17,292 nucleotides of DNA from Fen-999 sp964469455. Lineage in GTDB: Bacteria > Pseudomonadota > Gammaproteobacteria > Burkholderiales > Rhodocyclaceae. Positions 7,446-14,554 of this stretch are shown piece after piece. The notes beneath the pieces were generated by a model that worked only from the letters and a program-made list of their open reading frames with translations, was not told the DNA's origin and did not search any database. Position 1 is the stretch's first letter. Every line of letters begins with the position of its first letter. The translations under genes were made by a program, and so were the position numbers. The stretch is taken from contig CAYXZX010000042.1 of assembly GCA_964469455.1 (NCBI GenBank), forward strand, positions 1-17,292, read 5' to 3'.

Positions 7446-8245
7446 GCGAGCCACCGCTTTCTCCGTCGGTAATGCTTGACGTCGCGGAAGCTCTTGCGGC
7501 CCTGCGAGGACAGGCCGAGGTAGAACTCCTTGACATCCTCGTTGTCGCGCAGCTCGGCCGCTTCGCCTTCCATCACCACCCGGCCATTCTCGAGGATGTA
7601 GCCGAAATCCGCGTAGCGCAGCGCCACCATGGTGTTCTGCTCGGCGAGCAGGAAGCTCACCTTCTCGCGCTGATTCAGATCGCGCACGATCTCGAAGATC
7701 TCCTCGACGATCTGCGGCGCCAGGCCCATCGACGGTTCGTCGAGCAGAATGGCCTGCGGATTGGCCATCAGCGCGCGGCCGATCGCGGTCATCTGCTGCT
7801 CGCCGCCGGAGGTGTACCCGGACTGCGAGCCGCGCCGCTGCTTGAGGCGCGGGAAATACGTGTATACCTTCTCAAGATTCTGCTTCAGTTCCGCGCGCGA
7901 CTGCCTGCGCGTGTAGGCGCCCGTCAGCAGGTTTTCCTCGACCGTCAGGTGCGCAAAGCAATGGCGGCCTTCCATCACCTGGATAATGCCGCCACGCACA
8001 AGATCGTTGGGCGTCAATTGGTCGACGCGCTTGCCCTCGAACTCGATGCTGCCCTTGGTCACCTCGCCGCGCTCGGCGCGCAGCAGATTCGAGATGGCTT
8101 TCAGCGTGGTGGTCTTGCCGGCGCCATTGGCGCCGAGCAGGGCGACGATCCTGCCTTTCGGCAGTTCGAGCGAAACCCCTTTCAGGACCAGGATGACGTG
8201 GTCGTAGATGACTTCGATGTTGTTGATGCTGAGATAGGCGCTCAT
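7442..8245 (-). CDS. livF: Liv-type ABC transporter ATP-binding protein (LivF)
   Basis: This 267-aa ATPase subunit has Walker A GANGAGKTT (38-46), signature TSGGEQQ (145-151, usually LSGGEQQ), Walker B AILLDE (165-170) and the LivF-type AEQN (201-204) at the switch position. It powers import with LivG through the LivH/LivM permeases. The protein carries a basic C-terminal tail (about 248-267, ending YRRRKRWLA) beyond the usual LivF end; I recall the same tail in LivF proteins of comparable ligase-linked operons. The ATGA overlap with the following ligase gene couples the two. Upstream, an 82-bp gap with a long palindrome separates it from the binding-protein gene, so livF may be less abundant than that mRNA segment. 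The name reflects family, not proven branched-chain amino acid transport. Confidence 0.92.
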   Translation of the reverse strand: MSAYLSINNIEVIYDHVILVLKGVSLELPKGRIVALLGANGAGKTTTLKAISNLLRAERGEVTKGSIEFEGKRVDQLTPNDLVRGGIIQVMEGRHCFAHLTVEENLLTGAYTRRQSRAELKQNLEKVYTYFPRLKQRRGSQSGYTSGGEQQMTAIGRALMANPQAILLDEPSMGLAPQIVEEIFEIVRDLNQREKVSFLLAEQNTMVALRYADFGYILENGRVVMEGEAAELRDNEDVKEFYLGLSSQGRKSFRDVKHYRRRKRWLA

Positions 8246-8266
8246 GTCCGCTCGCTCGACGATGCC

Positions 8267-8322
8267 AAGTCAGCCTTGGCGAGGCGCCGCCCCGGGGGCC
8301 GGCGCGCCGCCACGGCTGACTT
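8267..8322. repeat. Long imperfect palindrome between livK-like gene and livF
   Basis: The outer arms AAGTCAGCC (8267-8275) and GGCTGACTT (8314-8322) pair perfectly over 9 bp. After one mismatch, TGGCG pairs with CGCCA, and GC-rich inner segments around CCCCGGGGG pair further. There is no U-tract, so it is less like a rho-independent terminator than like a REP-type hairpin. The right arm is part of repeat copy B. It could protect the 3' end of the binding-protein mRNA. Confidence 0.75.
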
Positions 8323-8325
8323 TCG
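8301..8325. repeat. 25-bp intergenic repeat, copy B
   Basis: Plus-strand core GGCGCGCCGCCA followed by CGGCTGACTTTCG. It differs from copies A and C at 2 of 25 positions each. It lies 2 nt beyond the stop codon of the periplasmic binding-protein gene and forms the right half of the palindrome at 8267-8322. Confidence 0.8.
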
Positions 8326-8327
8326 GG

Positions 8328-9656
8328 TCACTTCTCCTTGCTGCAATCGCGCGGCGTAATGCCCTTCTCTTTCGCATACTTCGCGGCATCGGCCTTGAAC
8401 AACGGGTGGATCAGCGCCTTGTTGCCCTCGATCCAGTCGGTCAGGGACACCCACTTGGCGCCGTCCCATTGCTGCATCTTGACCTTGCCCGAACCTTCGT
8501 GGTTGTCGCACGCCGTCTTGACCTCGGGCAAGAGGCCGGTGGCGCCCAGAGCCTTCAGTCGCGCCTCGGTCAGGTTCAGGTTCTCCAGGCCCCAGCGCAC
8601 CTGCTCGGCATTCATCGCCTTGCCCTTGCCATACTTGGCCTGGGCAGTACGGATGGCCTCCACCGACAGCACGGCCGCCGACACACCGCGGTTGTACAGG
8701 ATGGTGCCGATCTTCGACTTGTCCGAGAGATTGCCCTTGCCGGCGCCATAAACCGTCTTTTCGATGTCAGCGATCAGCGGCACGCCCTTGCCGGCGACGT
8801 TCCAGGTGGCGGACATGTAGCCCTTCGCGGCGTCGCCGGCCGGCACCGTGTCCTCCTCGGAACCAGCCCACCACGAACCGATCATCTTCTCGCGCGGGAA
8901 ACCCATCTTCTGTGCGGTCTTGATGGCCGTCATGTTCATGACGCCCCATCCCCACATGATCACGTAATCGGGGTTCTCCTGGCGGATGCGCTGCCATTGC
9001 GCGCCCTGCTCGTTGCCCGGATGGGCGACCGGAATCTGCACCAGCGTGTACTTGTTCAGTCGCGACTCGGCTTCCAGGGCAAGAATCGGCTCCTTGCCGT
9101 AGGCGGAATCGTGATAGAGGAAAACGATCTTCTTGCCGGCCAGGCTGCCACCGTTCTTGTCCTTGAGGAACTTGATGATGGCGGAAGCCTGCATCTGGTA
9201 GGTCGTCACCAGCGGGAAGGCCCAGGGGAACACCGAGCCATCGACGGCCGAGGTCAAGCCGTAGCCCATCATGGCCAGTGGCAGCTTGTCCGCGGCAGCC
9301 TTGTCGACCAAGGCATAGGAAATTCCCGTGGACATCGTGTGAATCGGGCCCGGCGCCTTCTGCGCCTTCGACTTCATGCGCTCGTAGCACTCGACGCCCT
9401 TGGCGTTGTTGTACTCGGTCTCGCACTCCTCCCAGGTCGCCTGGACGCCATCGATGCCGCCCTTCGTGTTGACGTAGTTCAGGTAATCGATGAAGCCGCC
9501 GTAGAACGACTGGCCATTGGCACCGTAGGGGCCGACGCGGTAGGAGGGCAGCATGAAGAACTGCTCCTCGGCGGCCTGCGCAGCCGGCGCTGCCCCGGCC
9601 AACAGGGCGGCGGCGATGGATGAAGCAACGACGAGTTTCTTGATTCCGGCGATCAT
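8328..9656 (-). CDS. Periplasmic substrate-binding protein of Liv-type ABC importer
   Basis: This 442-aa type I periplasmic binding protein is larger than classical LivK (about 370 aa). A signal peptide is clear: MIAGIKK, a hydrophobic core 8-23, and likely cleavage after AQA at residue 28, so the mature protein starts AEEQFFML. Two-lobe features include FYGGFIDYLNYVNTKGGIDG near the N-terminus, the MSTGISYAL ligand-lobe segment, and KKIVFLYHDSAYGKEP. It should capture the substrate and deliver it to LivHM. Linkage to two CoA ligases suggests a carboxylic acid rather than leucine. The ribosome site TAGGAGGAGACA is very strong and identical to that of the operon's first gene, fitting the high expression usual for binding proteins. 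A hairpin follows the stop codon at once. Confidence 0.92.
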   Translation of the reverse strand: MIAGIKKLVVASSIAAALLAGAAPAAQAAEEQFFMLPSYRVGPYGANGQSFYGGFIDYLNYVNTKGGIDGVQATWEECETEYNNAKGVECYERMKSKAQKAPGPIHTMSTGISYALVDKAAADKLPLAMMGYGLTSAVDGSVFPWAFPLVTTYQMQASAIIKFLKDKNGGSLAGKKIVFLYHDSAYGKEPILALEAESRLNKYTLVQIPVAHPGNEQGAQWQRIRQENPDYVIMWGWGVMNMTAIKTAQKMGFPREKMIGSWWAGSEEDTVPAGDAAKGYMSATWNVAGKGVPLIADIEKTVYGAGKGNLSDKSKIGTILYNRGVSAAVLSVEAIRTAQAKYGKGKAMNAEQVRWGLENLNLTEARLKALGATGLLPEVKTACDNHEGSGKVKMQQWDGAKWVSLTDWIEGNKALIHPLFKADAAKYAKEKGITPRDCSKEK

Positions 9657-9671
9657 GAGTGTCTCCTCCTA
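9657..9671 (-). promoter_or_regulatory. Strong ribosome binding site of the binding-protein gene
   Basis: On the minus strand TAGGAGGAGACA lies 3 nt before the ATG. The same 12-mer at the same spacing precedes the acyl-CoA synthetase gene; the other genes of the operon use ordinary sites or stop/start overlaps. Confidence 0.7.
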
Positions 9672-9699
9672 GTTGAGTCCAGGTCGTGAATTGTTCGGC

Positions 9700-10776
9700 T
9701 TAATGCGGGAACGGCCACAGGCGCAGCTTCTCCTTGCCAATCTGCCACAGGCGCGCCAGTCCGTGCGGCTCGACGATCAGAAAGAACATGATCAGCGCTC
9801 CGAACACCATCAACTGGATGTGCGACACGGTGGCGCCGTCGAAAGGCAGTTGCAGCATGCCCGACAGCCAGGGCAGGAATATGTCGAGAAAGATCGGCAG
9901 CAGCAGGATGAAGGCGGCGCCGAGAAAGCTGCCGAGGATGCTGCCGACACCACCGACGATGATCATGAAGAGGATCTTGAACGACAGATCCAGCGAGAAG
10001 CCATCGGGCTCCACCGAGCCCAGGTAGCAGAAGGCGTAAAGTGCGCCAGCCACGCCGCAGTAGAACGAACTGATGGCGAAGGCCAGCAGCTTGGTGCGCA
10101 TCTGCCGGATACCGATCACCTCCGCCGCGACGTCCATGTCGCGCACCGCCATCCAGGCACGGCCCGTGGTCGAGCGCACCATGTTCTTGGCGGCGAGCGC
10201 CAGCAGCGCAACGATGGACAGCACCAGCAGGTAGCGTTCCTGCGGTGTGTCGAACTTGATGCCGACCATCTCGATGCCGGGCACCGAAATCACGCCGGAG
10301 GACGAGTTGTTCGAGAGGTAGGGGAACTTGGTCAGGCACCAGACAATGAAGAATTGCGCGGCGAGCGTCGCCACGGCAAGGTAGAAGCCCTTGATGCGCA
10401 GCGACGGCAAACCGAACAGGATGCCCACGCCCGCCGCGGTCAGCCCGGCGAGGATGAAGGAAACCAGGATGGGCATGCCGTCGACACGGACCTGGAAGTT
10501 GTAGGCAGCATAGGCGCCGACCGCCATGAAGGCGGCCGAACCGAGCGACAGCTGGCCGGCGTAGCCGGTCAGGATGTTCAGGCCCAGCGCGGCCAGCGAG
10601 AAGATCAGGAACGGGATCAGGATGGCGTTGAACCAGTAGTTGCTGGCGACCAGCGGTACCACCACGAACGCCACGGCCAGCAAGAGGGTGACACCGATCC
10701 GGTCCTGGCGGATCGGGAAGATCTGCTGGTCGGCAGCATAGCTGGTCTTGAATTGTCCGGTTTCGCGATAAAACAT
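9700..10776 (-). CDS. livM: Liv-type ABC transporter permease (LivM)
   Basis: This 358-aa inner-membrane permease has about 8-10 hydrophobic segments beginning near residue 27. Family signatures are ALGLNILTGYAGQLSLG (about 63-79), the SLRIKGFYLAVATLA segment (125-139), and the cytoplasmic EAA-like loop GRAWMAVRDMDVAAEVIGI that contacts the ATPases. A hydrophilic N-terminal tail of about 25 residues precedes the first helix. It forms the channel with LivH. The start ATG 10776 is 3 nt after the livH stop, so expression is coupled. The binding-protein gene follows after 43 nt, which hold only its own strong ribosome site. Confidence 0.93.
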   Translation of the reverse strand: MFYRETGQFKTSYAADQQIFPIRQDRIGVTLLLAVAFVVVPLVASNYWFNAILIPFLIFSLAALGLNILTGYAGQLSLGSAAFMAVGAYAAYNFQVRVDGMPILVSFILAGLTAAGVGILFGLPSLRIKGFYLAVATLAAQFFIVWCLTKFPYLSNNSSSGVISVPGIEMVGIKFDTPQERYLLVLSIVALLALAAKNMVRSTTGRAWMAVRDMDVAAEVIGIRQMRTKLLAFAISSFYCGVAGALYAFCYLGSVEPDGFSLDLSFKILFMIIVGGVGSILGSFLGAAFILLLPIFLDIFLPWLSGMLQLPFDGATVSHIQLMVFGALIMFFLIVEPHGLARLWQIGKEKLRLWPFPH

Positions 10777-10779
10777 GGT

Positions 10780-11694
10780 TCAAACCCTGTCGATGTGCCG
10801 TTCGCCGAACAAGCCTTCGGGACGGACCAGCAGAAAGAGCAGAGCAAGAACATAGGGGAACCAGTTCTCGATGCCGCCAAAGTTGCCGCCGAAGACCTCC
10901 GCCATCACCGGCGGAATGTAGATCTCGGCCAGCTTTTCCGATGCGCCGATGATCAGTCCACCGACAATGGCACCTGGCACGGAGGTGAAGCCGCCCAGGA
11001 TCAGTACCGGCAGCGCCTTCAGCGCCGTGAAAGTCAGCGCGTACTGCACGCCGTTGCGCGAGCCCCAGAGCATGCCGGCGACCAGCGCGACGAACCCGGC
11101 CACCGCCCAGACCAGCGCCCAAATGTGCTGCAGCGGAATGCCGATCGAGAGCGCCGCCTGGTGGTCGTCGGCCACGGCGCGCAGCGCCCGGCCAACGCGG
11201 GTGTATTGGAAGAACAGCGCCAGCCCCGCGACCAGCGCCATGGCCAGCCCCGCGGCCGTCAGGTCGAAGCTGCTGATCACCATGTTGAACCGCTCGAGGA
11301 TGTAGGGAATCGGCTCATCGACCAGACCGATGTTCAACGGCCGCACCTCGTTGCCCCAGAGCATCGGCGCCAGGCCCTCGATGAAAAAGGCCAGGCCGAT
11401 GGTCGCCATGAACAGCGCGATGGGCGACTGGTTCACCATCTTGCGCAGCACGAACTTCTCGGTGGCGATTCCCAGCAGGGTCATGACGACGAAGGCAAGG
11501 ATGAAAGCCAGCCAGAGCGGCGCGCCTTTTTCCATGCAGCCGACCAGCGACAGCGCAGCGAAGTAGACCATCGCGCCCTGCGCGAAATTGAACACGCCCG
11601 AGGCCTTGTAGATCAGCACGAAGCCCAGTGCCACCAACGAGTACATGATGCCGGAGAGCAGGCCGCCGATCAGGACTTCAAGGAAGAATTGCAT
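10780..11694 (-). CDS. livH: Liv-type ABC transporter permease (LivH)
   Basis: This 304-aa membrane protein shows the LivH pattern: an N-terminal helix GGLLSGIMYSLVALGFVLIYK (10-30), the conserved NFAQGAM (36-42), a cytoplasmic coupling loop TRVGRALRAVADD (about 165-177) and ALKALPVLILGGFTSVPGAI in the second half. It is the second half of the transport channel, paired with LivM. It follows livG after 12 nt and precedes livM by 3 nt, so all are on one message. Length and motifs are full; nothing looks broken. Confidence 0.93.
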   Translation of the reverse strand: MQFFLEVLIGGLLSGIMYSLVALGFVLIYKASGVFNFAQGAMVYFAALSLVGCMEKGAPLWLAFILAFVVMTLLGIATEKFVLRKMVNQSPIALFMATIGLAFFIEGLAPMLWGNEVRPLNIGLVDEPIPYILERFNMVISSFDLTAAGLAMALVAGLALFFQYTRVGRALRAVADDHQAALSIGIPLQHIWALVWAVAGFVALVAGMLWGSRNGVQYALTFTALKALPVLILGGFTSVPGAIVGGLIIGASEKLAEIYIPPVMAEVFGGNFGGIENWFPYVLALLFLLVRPEGLFGERHIDRV

Positions 11695-11706
11695 GTGTCC
11701 GGCCCT

Positions 11707-12489
11707 CTAATGTTGCGTGCCGAGATACGCGGCGATGACTTCGGGGTTGTTCTTCACCTCGTCGGGCACGCCGTCGCCGATCTTCTTGCCGTAATCGAGC
11801 ACCACCACGCGGTCGGAGATATCCATCACCACGCCCATGTCGTGCTCGATGAGCACGATGGTGGTGCCCAGTTGATCATTCACATCGAGGATGAAGCGGC
11901 ACATGTCCTGCTTTTCCTCGACGTTCATGCCGGCCATCGGCTCGTCGAGCAGCAGGATCTGAGGGTCGGCGGCCAGCGCGCGGCCCAGCTCGACGCGCTT
12001 TTGCAGGCCGTAGGGCAGCCTGCCGACCGGGGTCTTGCGGATGTGCTCGATATCCAGGAAATCGATCACCTCCTCGACCTTGCGCCTGTGCTCCAGTTCC
12101 TCGCGCCTGGCCGGCCCCCACCAGAGGGCATGCTGGAGGAAATTCGATTTCATCTTCAGGTTGCGGCCGGCCATCAGGTTGTCGAGCACGGTCATGCCCT
12201 TGAACAGGGCGATGTTCTGGAAAGTGCGGGCGAAACCGGCCTCGGCGGCCGCGTGCGTGTCCATGTTGCGCCGGTGCTCGCCGCGGAAGATGATCTCGCC
12301 TTCCTGCGGCCGGTACACGCCGTTGATGACGTTGAGCATGGAGCTCTTGCCGGCGCCATTGGGACCGATGATGGCGCGGATCTCGTGCTCGCGCACGTTG
12401 AACGAGATGTCGGTCAGCGCCTTGACGCCACCGAAGCGCAGCGAGATGTTCTTCAGGTCGAGGATGACTTCGCCGATCTGTCGCGCCAT
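11707..12489 (-). CDS. livG: Liv-type ABC transporter ATP-binding protein (LivG)
   Basis: This 260-aa ATPase has Walker A GPNGAGKSS (42-50), Q-loop FQNIALF (90-96), signature LPYGLQKRVEL (158-168, usually LSYGxQRRxEI), Walker B ILLLDE (178-183) and switch His216 (IEHDMGVV), plus the C-terminal region ending VIAAYLG typical of LivG. It pairs with LivF at the membrane. ATG 12489 is chosen because GGGAGG lies 5 nt upstream; its first base is shared with the preceding stop (TGATG), giving translational coupling with the acyl-CoA synthetase. A GTG one codon earlier is possible. Confidence 0.93.
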   Translation of the reverse strand: MARQIGEVILDLKNISLRFGGVKALTDISFNVREHEIRAIIGPNGAGKSSMLNVINGVYRPQEGEIIFRGEHRRNMDTHAAAEAGFARTFQNIALFKGMTVLDNLMAGRNLKMKSNFLQHALWWGPARREELEHRRKVEEVIDFLDIEHIRKTPVGRLPYGLQKRVELGRALAADPQILLLDEPMAGMNVEEKQDMCRFILDVNDQLGTTIVLIEHDMGVVMDISDRVVVLDYGKKIGDGVPDEVKNNPEVIAAYLGTQH

Positions 12490-14465
12490 CACGCACCTCC
12501 CTTGGCGAAGGTCTTGACATCGCGGATCACCAGATCAGCCGCCACCTTGCCCTTGCGGCCGTCCTCGAACTTCACTTCCGTCTCGATGAACTGGCTGGCC
12601 TGGCCGCCGTAGAGCGCCTCAATCAGCTCGGCATACTTCTCGGCGACGAAGCCGCGCCGGACTTTTCTCGTCCTGGTCAGTTCGTCGTCGTCGGGATCGA
12701 GTTCCTTGTGCAGCACGAGGAAGCGGTGCACCTGGGTATCGGCCACCATGGCGTCCCTGGCCAGCTCCTCGTTCACCTCCTCGACGCACTTCTGGATCAA
12801 CTCGTAGACCTCGGCCTTGCCGGCAAGGTCGGTGTAGCCGGCATACGGGATGCCGCGTCGCTCGGCCCAATTGCCGACCGCGCCCATGTCGATGTTGATG
12901 AAGGCGCAGACCATCTCGCGGTCGTGGCCGAAGCACACCGCCTCCTTGATGTGCGGAAAGAACTTCAGCTTGTTCTCGATGTAGTTGGGCGCGAACATCG
13001 CCCCGCCCACGGTGGCGGCCAGCTTGCCGACATCCTTGGCGCGGTCGATGATCTTCAGGTGGCCGTCGGCGTCGATGAAGCCGGCATCGCCGGTCATGAA
13101 GTAGCCGTCGGCATTGATCGATTCAACGGTGGCGTCGGGCCGCTTGTAGTATTCCTTGAGCAGCATCGGCCCCTTGACGAGGATTTCGCCGTTGTCGGCG
13201 ATCCTGATCTCGACACCCGGCGCGGGCTTGCCCACCGAGTCATACTTGATCTGGCGATCGGGTTGCAGGCAGACATAGGCGCAAGTCTCGGTCTGCCCAT
13301 AGAACTGCTTGAGGTTGATGCCGATCGAACGATAGAACCTGAACAGGTCGGGACCAATGGCCGCGCCCGCCGTGTAGGCGACGCGGATGCGGCTCATGCC
13401 GAGCACGTTGCGCAGGGGACCATAGACGAGGAAGTTGCCGAGCGCATACAGCAGGCGATCGGCGCCCGATACCGGCCTGCCGTCGAGCAGGTCGGCACCG
13501 CAGCGCTTCGCCACGGCCATGAAGTAGTGGAACATCGAGCGCTTGATGCGGCCAGCGTCCTCCATGCGGATCATCACCTGGGTAAGGAGATTCTCGAACA
13601 CCCGCGGCGGCGCAAAGTAGTAGCTGGGGCCGATCTCGCGCATGTCGATCATCACCGTCTCGGCGGACTCCGGGCAATTGACGGTGAAACCCGCGACCAG
13701 GGCCTGCGCGTACGAGAACAGATGGTCGCCCACCCAGGCCATCGGCAGATAGGAAAGGATGTTGCCGTCGGCGGCGAGGCGATCCACTTCCATGCCGCCG
13801 CGCGCCGCCGAGATGAAGGCCGTGTTCGTCTGGCAGACACCCTTCGGCTTGCCGGTGGTGCCGGAGGTGTAGAGCATGATGGAGACATCGTCGGCCCGGC
13901 CCTTGGCGATCTCCTGGACGATGAAGTCCGGCTGATTGGTGTTGTGGATGCGGCCCATCGCCAGCACTTCGTCCATGCCGTGGATGAACGGCTGGGTGTA
14001 ATGGCGCAGGCCGCGCGGATCGTCGTAGACGATGTGCTGCAGGTGCGGACACTGCTCGCGGACTTCGAGCAGCTTGTCGACCTGCTCCTGGTCCTCGACA
14101 ATGGCGATGCGGATGTCCGCGTCGAGCAGGACGAAGACCATTTCCTGCGCGACTGCGTCCTGATACAGCGGCACCGGCACGCCGCCGAGGATCTGCGCCG
14201 CGCACATCGACCAGTAAAGGCGCGGCCGGTTGTCGCCGATGATCGCCAGCCGGTCGCCGCGTTTGAAGCCGAGTTCGGCCAGGCCGCAAGCGAGCGCGGC
14301 AACCTCGGTGGCGACCTGCGACCAGTTCCAGCTCTGCCAGATGCCCATGTCCTTCTCGCGCATGGCCGGCGCATCGGCGCGGGCGTGCGCATGGTGCATC
14401 AGCAGACGCGGAAAGGTGTCGAGCGAGGAAGCTTCCGCCATGGACGCTTCCGTTGCAGCCGCCAT
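12489..14465 (-). CDS. Long-chain-type AMP-forming acyl-CoA synthetase
   Basis: This 658-aa enzyme of the ANL superfamily resembles long-chain fatty acyl-CoA ligases. Seen in order: the P-loop YTSGTTGKPKG (199-209), the region LPMAWVGDHLF (240-250), YTAGAAIGPDL (364-374), YGQTE (389-393), TGD with Asp460, and the hinge IDRAKDVGKLA (473-483). LTRTRKVRR near 605 matches the C-terminal region of long-chain ligases that follows the common LTPTLKLRR pattern. It forms an acyl-AMP and then the CoA thioester of an acid. The gene leads the operon and overlaps livG by one base, so it should act on the substrate of the ABC importer or a product of it. The ribosome site TAGGAGGAGACA before ATG 14465 is very strong. 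The substrate class (fatty, alicyclic or aryl-alkanoic acid) is inference. Confidence 0.9.
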   Translation of the reverse strand: MAAATEASMAEASSLDTFPRLLMHHAHARADAPAMREKDMGIWQSWNWSQVATEVAALACGLAELGFKRGDRLAIIGDNRPRLYWSMCAAQILGGVPVPLYQDAVAQEMVFVLLDADIRIAIVEDQEQVDKLLEVREQCPHLQHIVYDDPRGLRHYTQPFIHGMDEVLAMGRIHNTNQPDFIVQEIAKGRADDVSIMLYTSGTTGKPKGVCQTNTAFISAARGGMEVDRLAADGNILSYLPMAWVGDHLFSYAQALVAGFTVNCPESAETVMIDMREIGPSYYFAPPRVFENLLTQVMIRMEDAGRIKRSMFHYFMAVAKRCGADLLDGRPVSGADRLLYALGNFLVYGPLRNVLGMSRIRVAYTAGAAIGPDLFRFYRSIGINLKQFYGQTETCAYVCLQPDRQIKYDSVGKPAPGVEIRIADNGEILVKGPMLLKEYYKRPDATVESINADGYFMTGDAGFIDADGHLKIIDRAKDVGKLAATVGGAMFAPNYIENKLKFFPHIKEAVCFGHDREMVCAFINIDMGAVGNWAERRGIPYAGYTDLAGKAEVYELIQKCVEEVNEELARDAMVADTQVHRFLVLHKELDPDDDELTRTRKVRRGFVAEKYAELIEALYGGQASQFIETEVKFEDGRKGKVAADLVIRDVKTFAKGGA

Positions 14466-14480
14466 CGATGTCTCCTCCTA
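14466..14480 (-). promoter_or_regulatory. Strong ribosome binding site of the acyl-CoA synthetase gene
   Basis: Minus-strand TAGGAGGAGACA followed by TCG and the ATG at 14465. It decides this start over Met9 (14441) and shares its 12 bases with the site of the binding-protein gene. Confidence 0.7.
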
Positions 14481-14522
14481 CCGGCCGCTTGCGGCAAAGG
14501 CCGCGCGGTCTATTTGCAATTC

Positions 14523-14548
14523 ATTGTAGTCTCCGATCGTCCTACAAT
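14523..14548. promoter_or_regulatory. Symmetric divergent promoter/operator between ligase operon and Crp/Fnr regulator
   Basis: A perfect 7-bp inverted repeat ATTGTAG (14523-14529) and CTACAAT (14542-14548) is separated by 12 bp. Each arm contains TACAAT, a good -10 hexamer: reading right it is 6 nt before the regulator's GTG (14555), reading left it would start transcription near 14516 for the ligase operon. Neither has a good -35, so activator control or mutual exclusion is plausible. Inferred from sequence only; a nested palindrome ACAATTGT at 14544-14551 strengthens the case. Confidence 0.55.
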
Positions 14549-14554
14549 TGTCGC

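Noticed and set aside
6138..7472. A 444-codon plus-strand open frame opposite the PaaK-like ligase
   Set aside because: Antisense shadow with no recognisable domain; the minus-strand gene is coupled to livF and motif-supported.
11020..11040. AAAGTCAGC inside livH as a fourth copy of the 25-bp repeat
   Set aside because: Only about 9 bases match and the GGCGCGCC half is missing; it lies in a conserved coding segment.
9653..11122. A 489-codon minus-strand frame overlapping livM and livH
   Set aside because: It is a shifted frame of the same strand across two real permease genes, with Arg/Gly-rich nonsense composition and no membrane pattern.
9673..12612. A 979-codon open frame on the plus strand opposite livG-livH-livM
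   Set aside because: It runs antisense through four well-recognised genes, and its translation is a low-complexity, His/Arg/Gln/Asp-rich shadow typical of the complement of GC-rich coding sequence. It has no motif or ribosome site.
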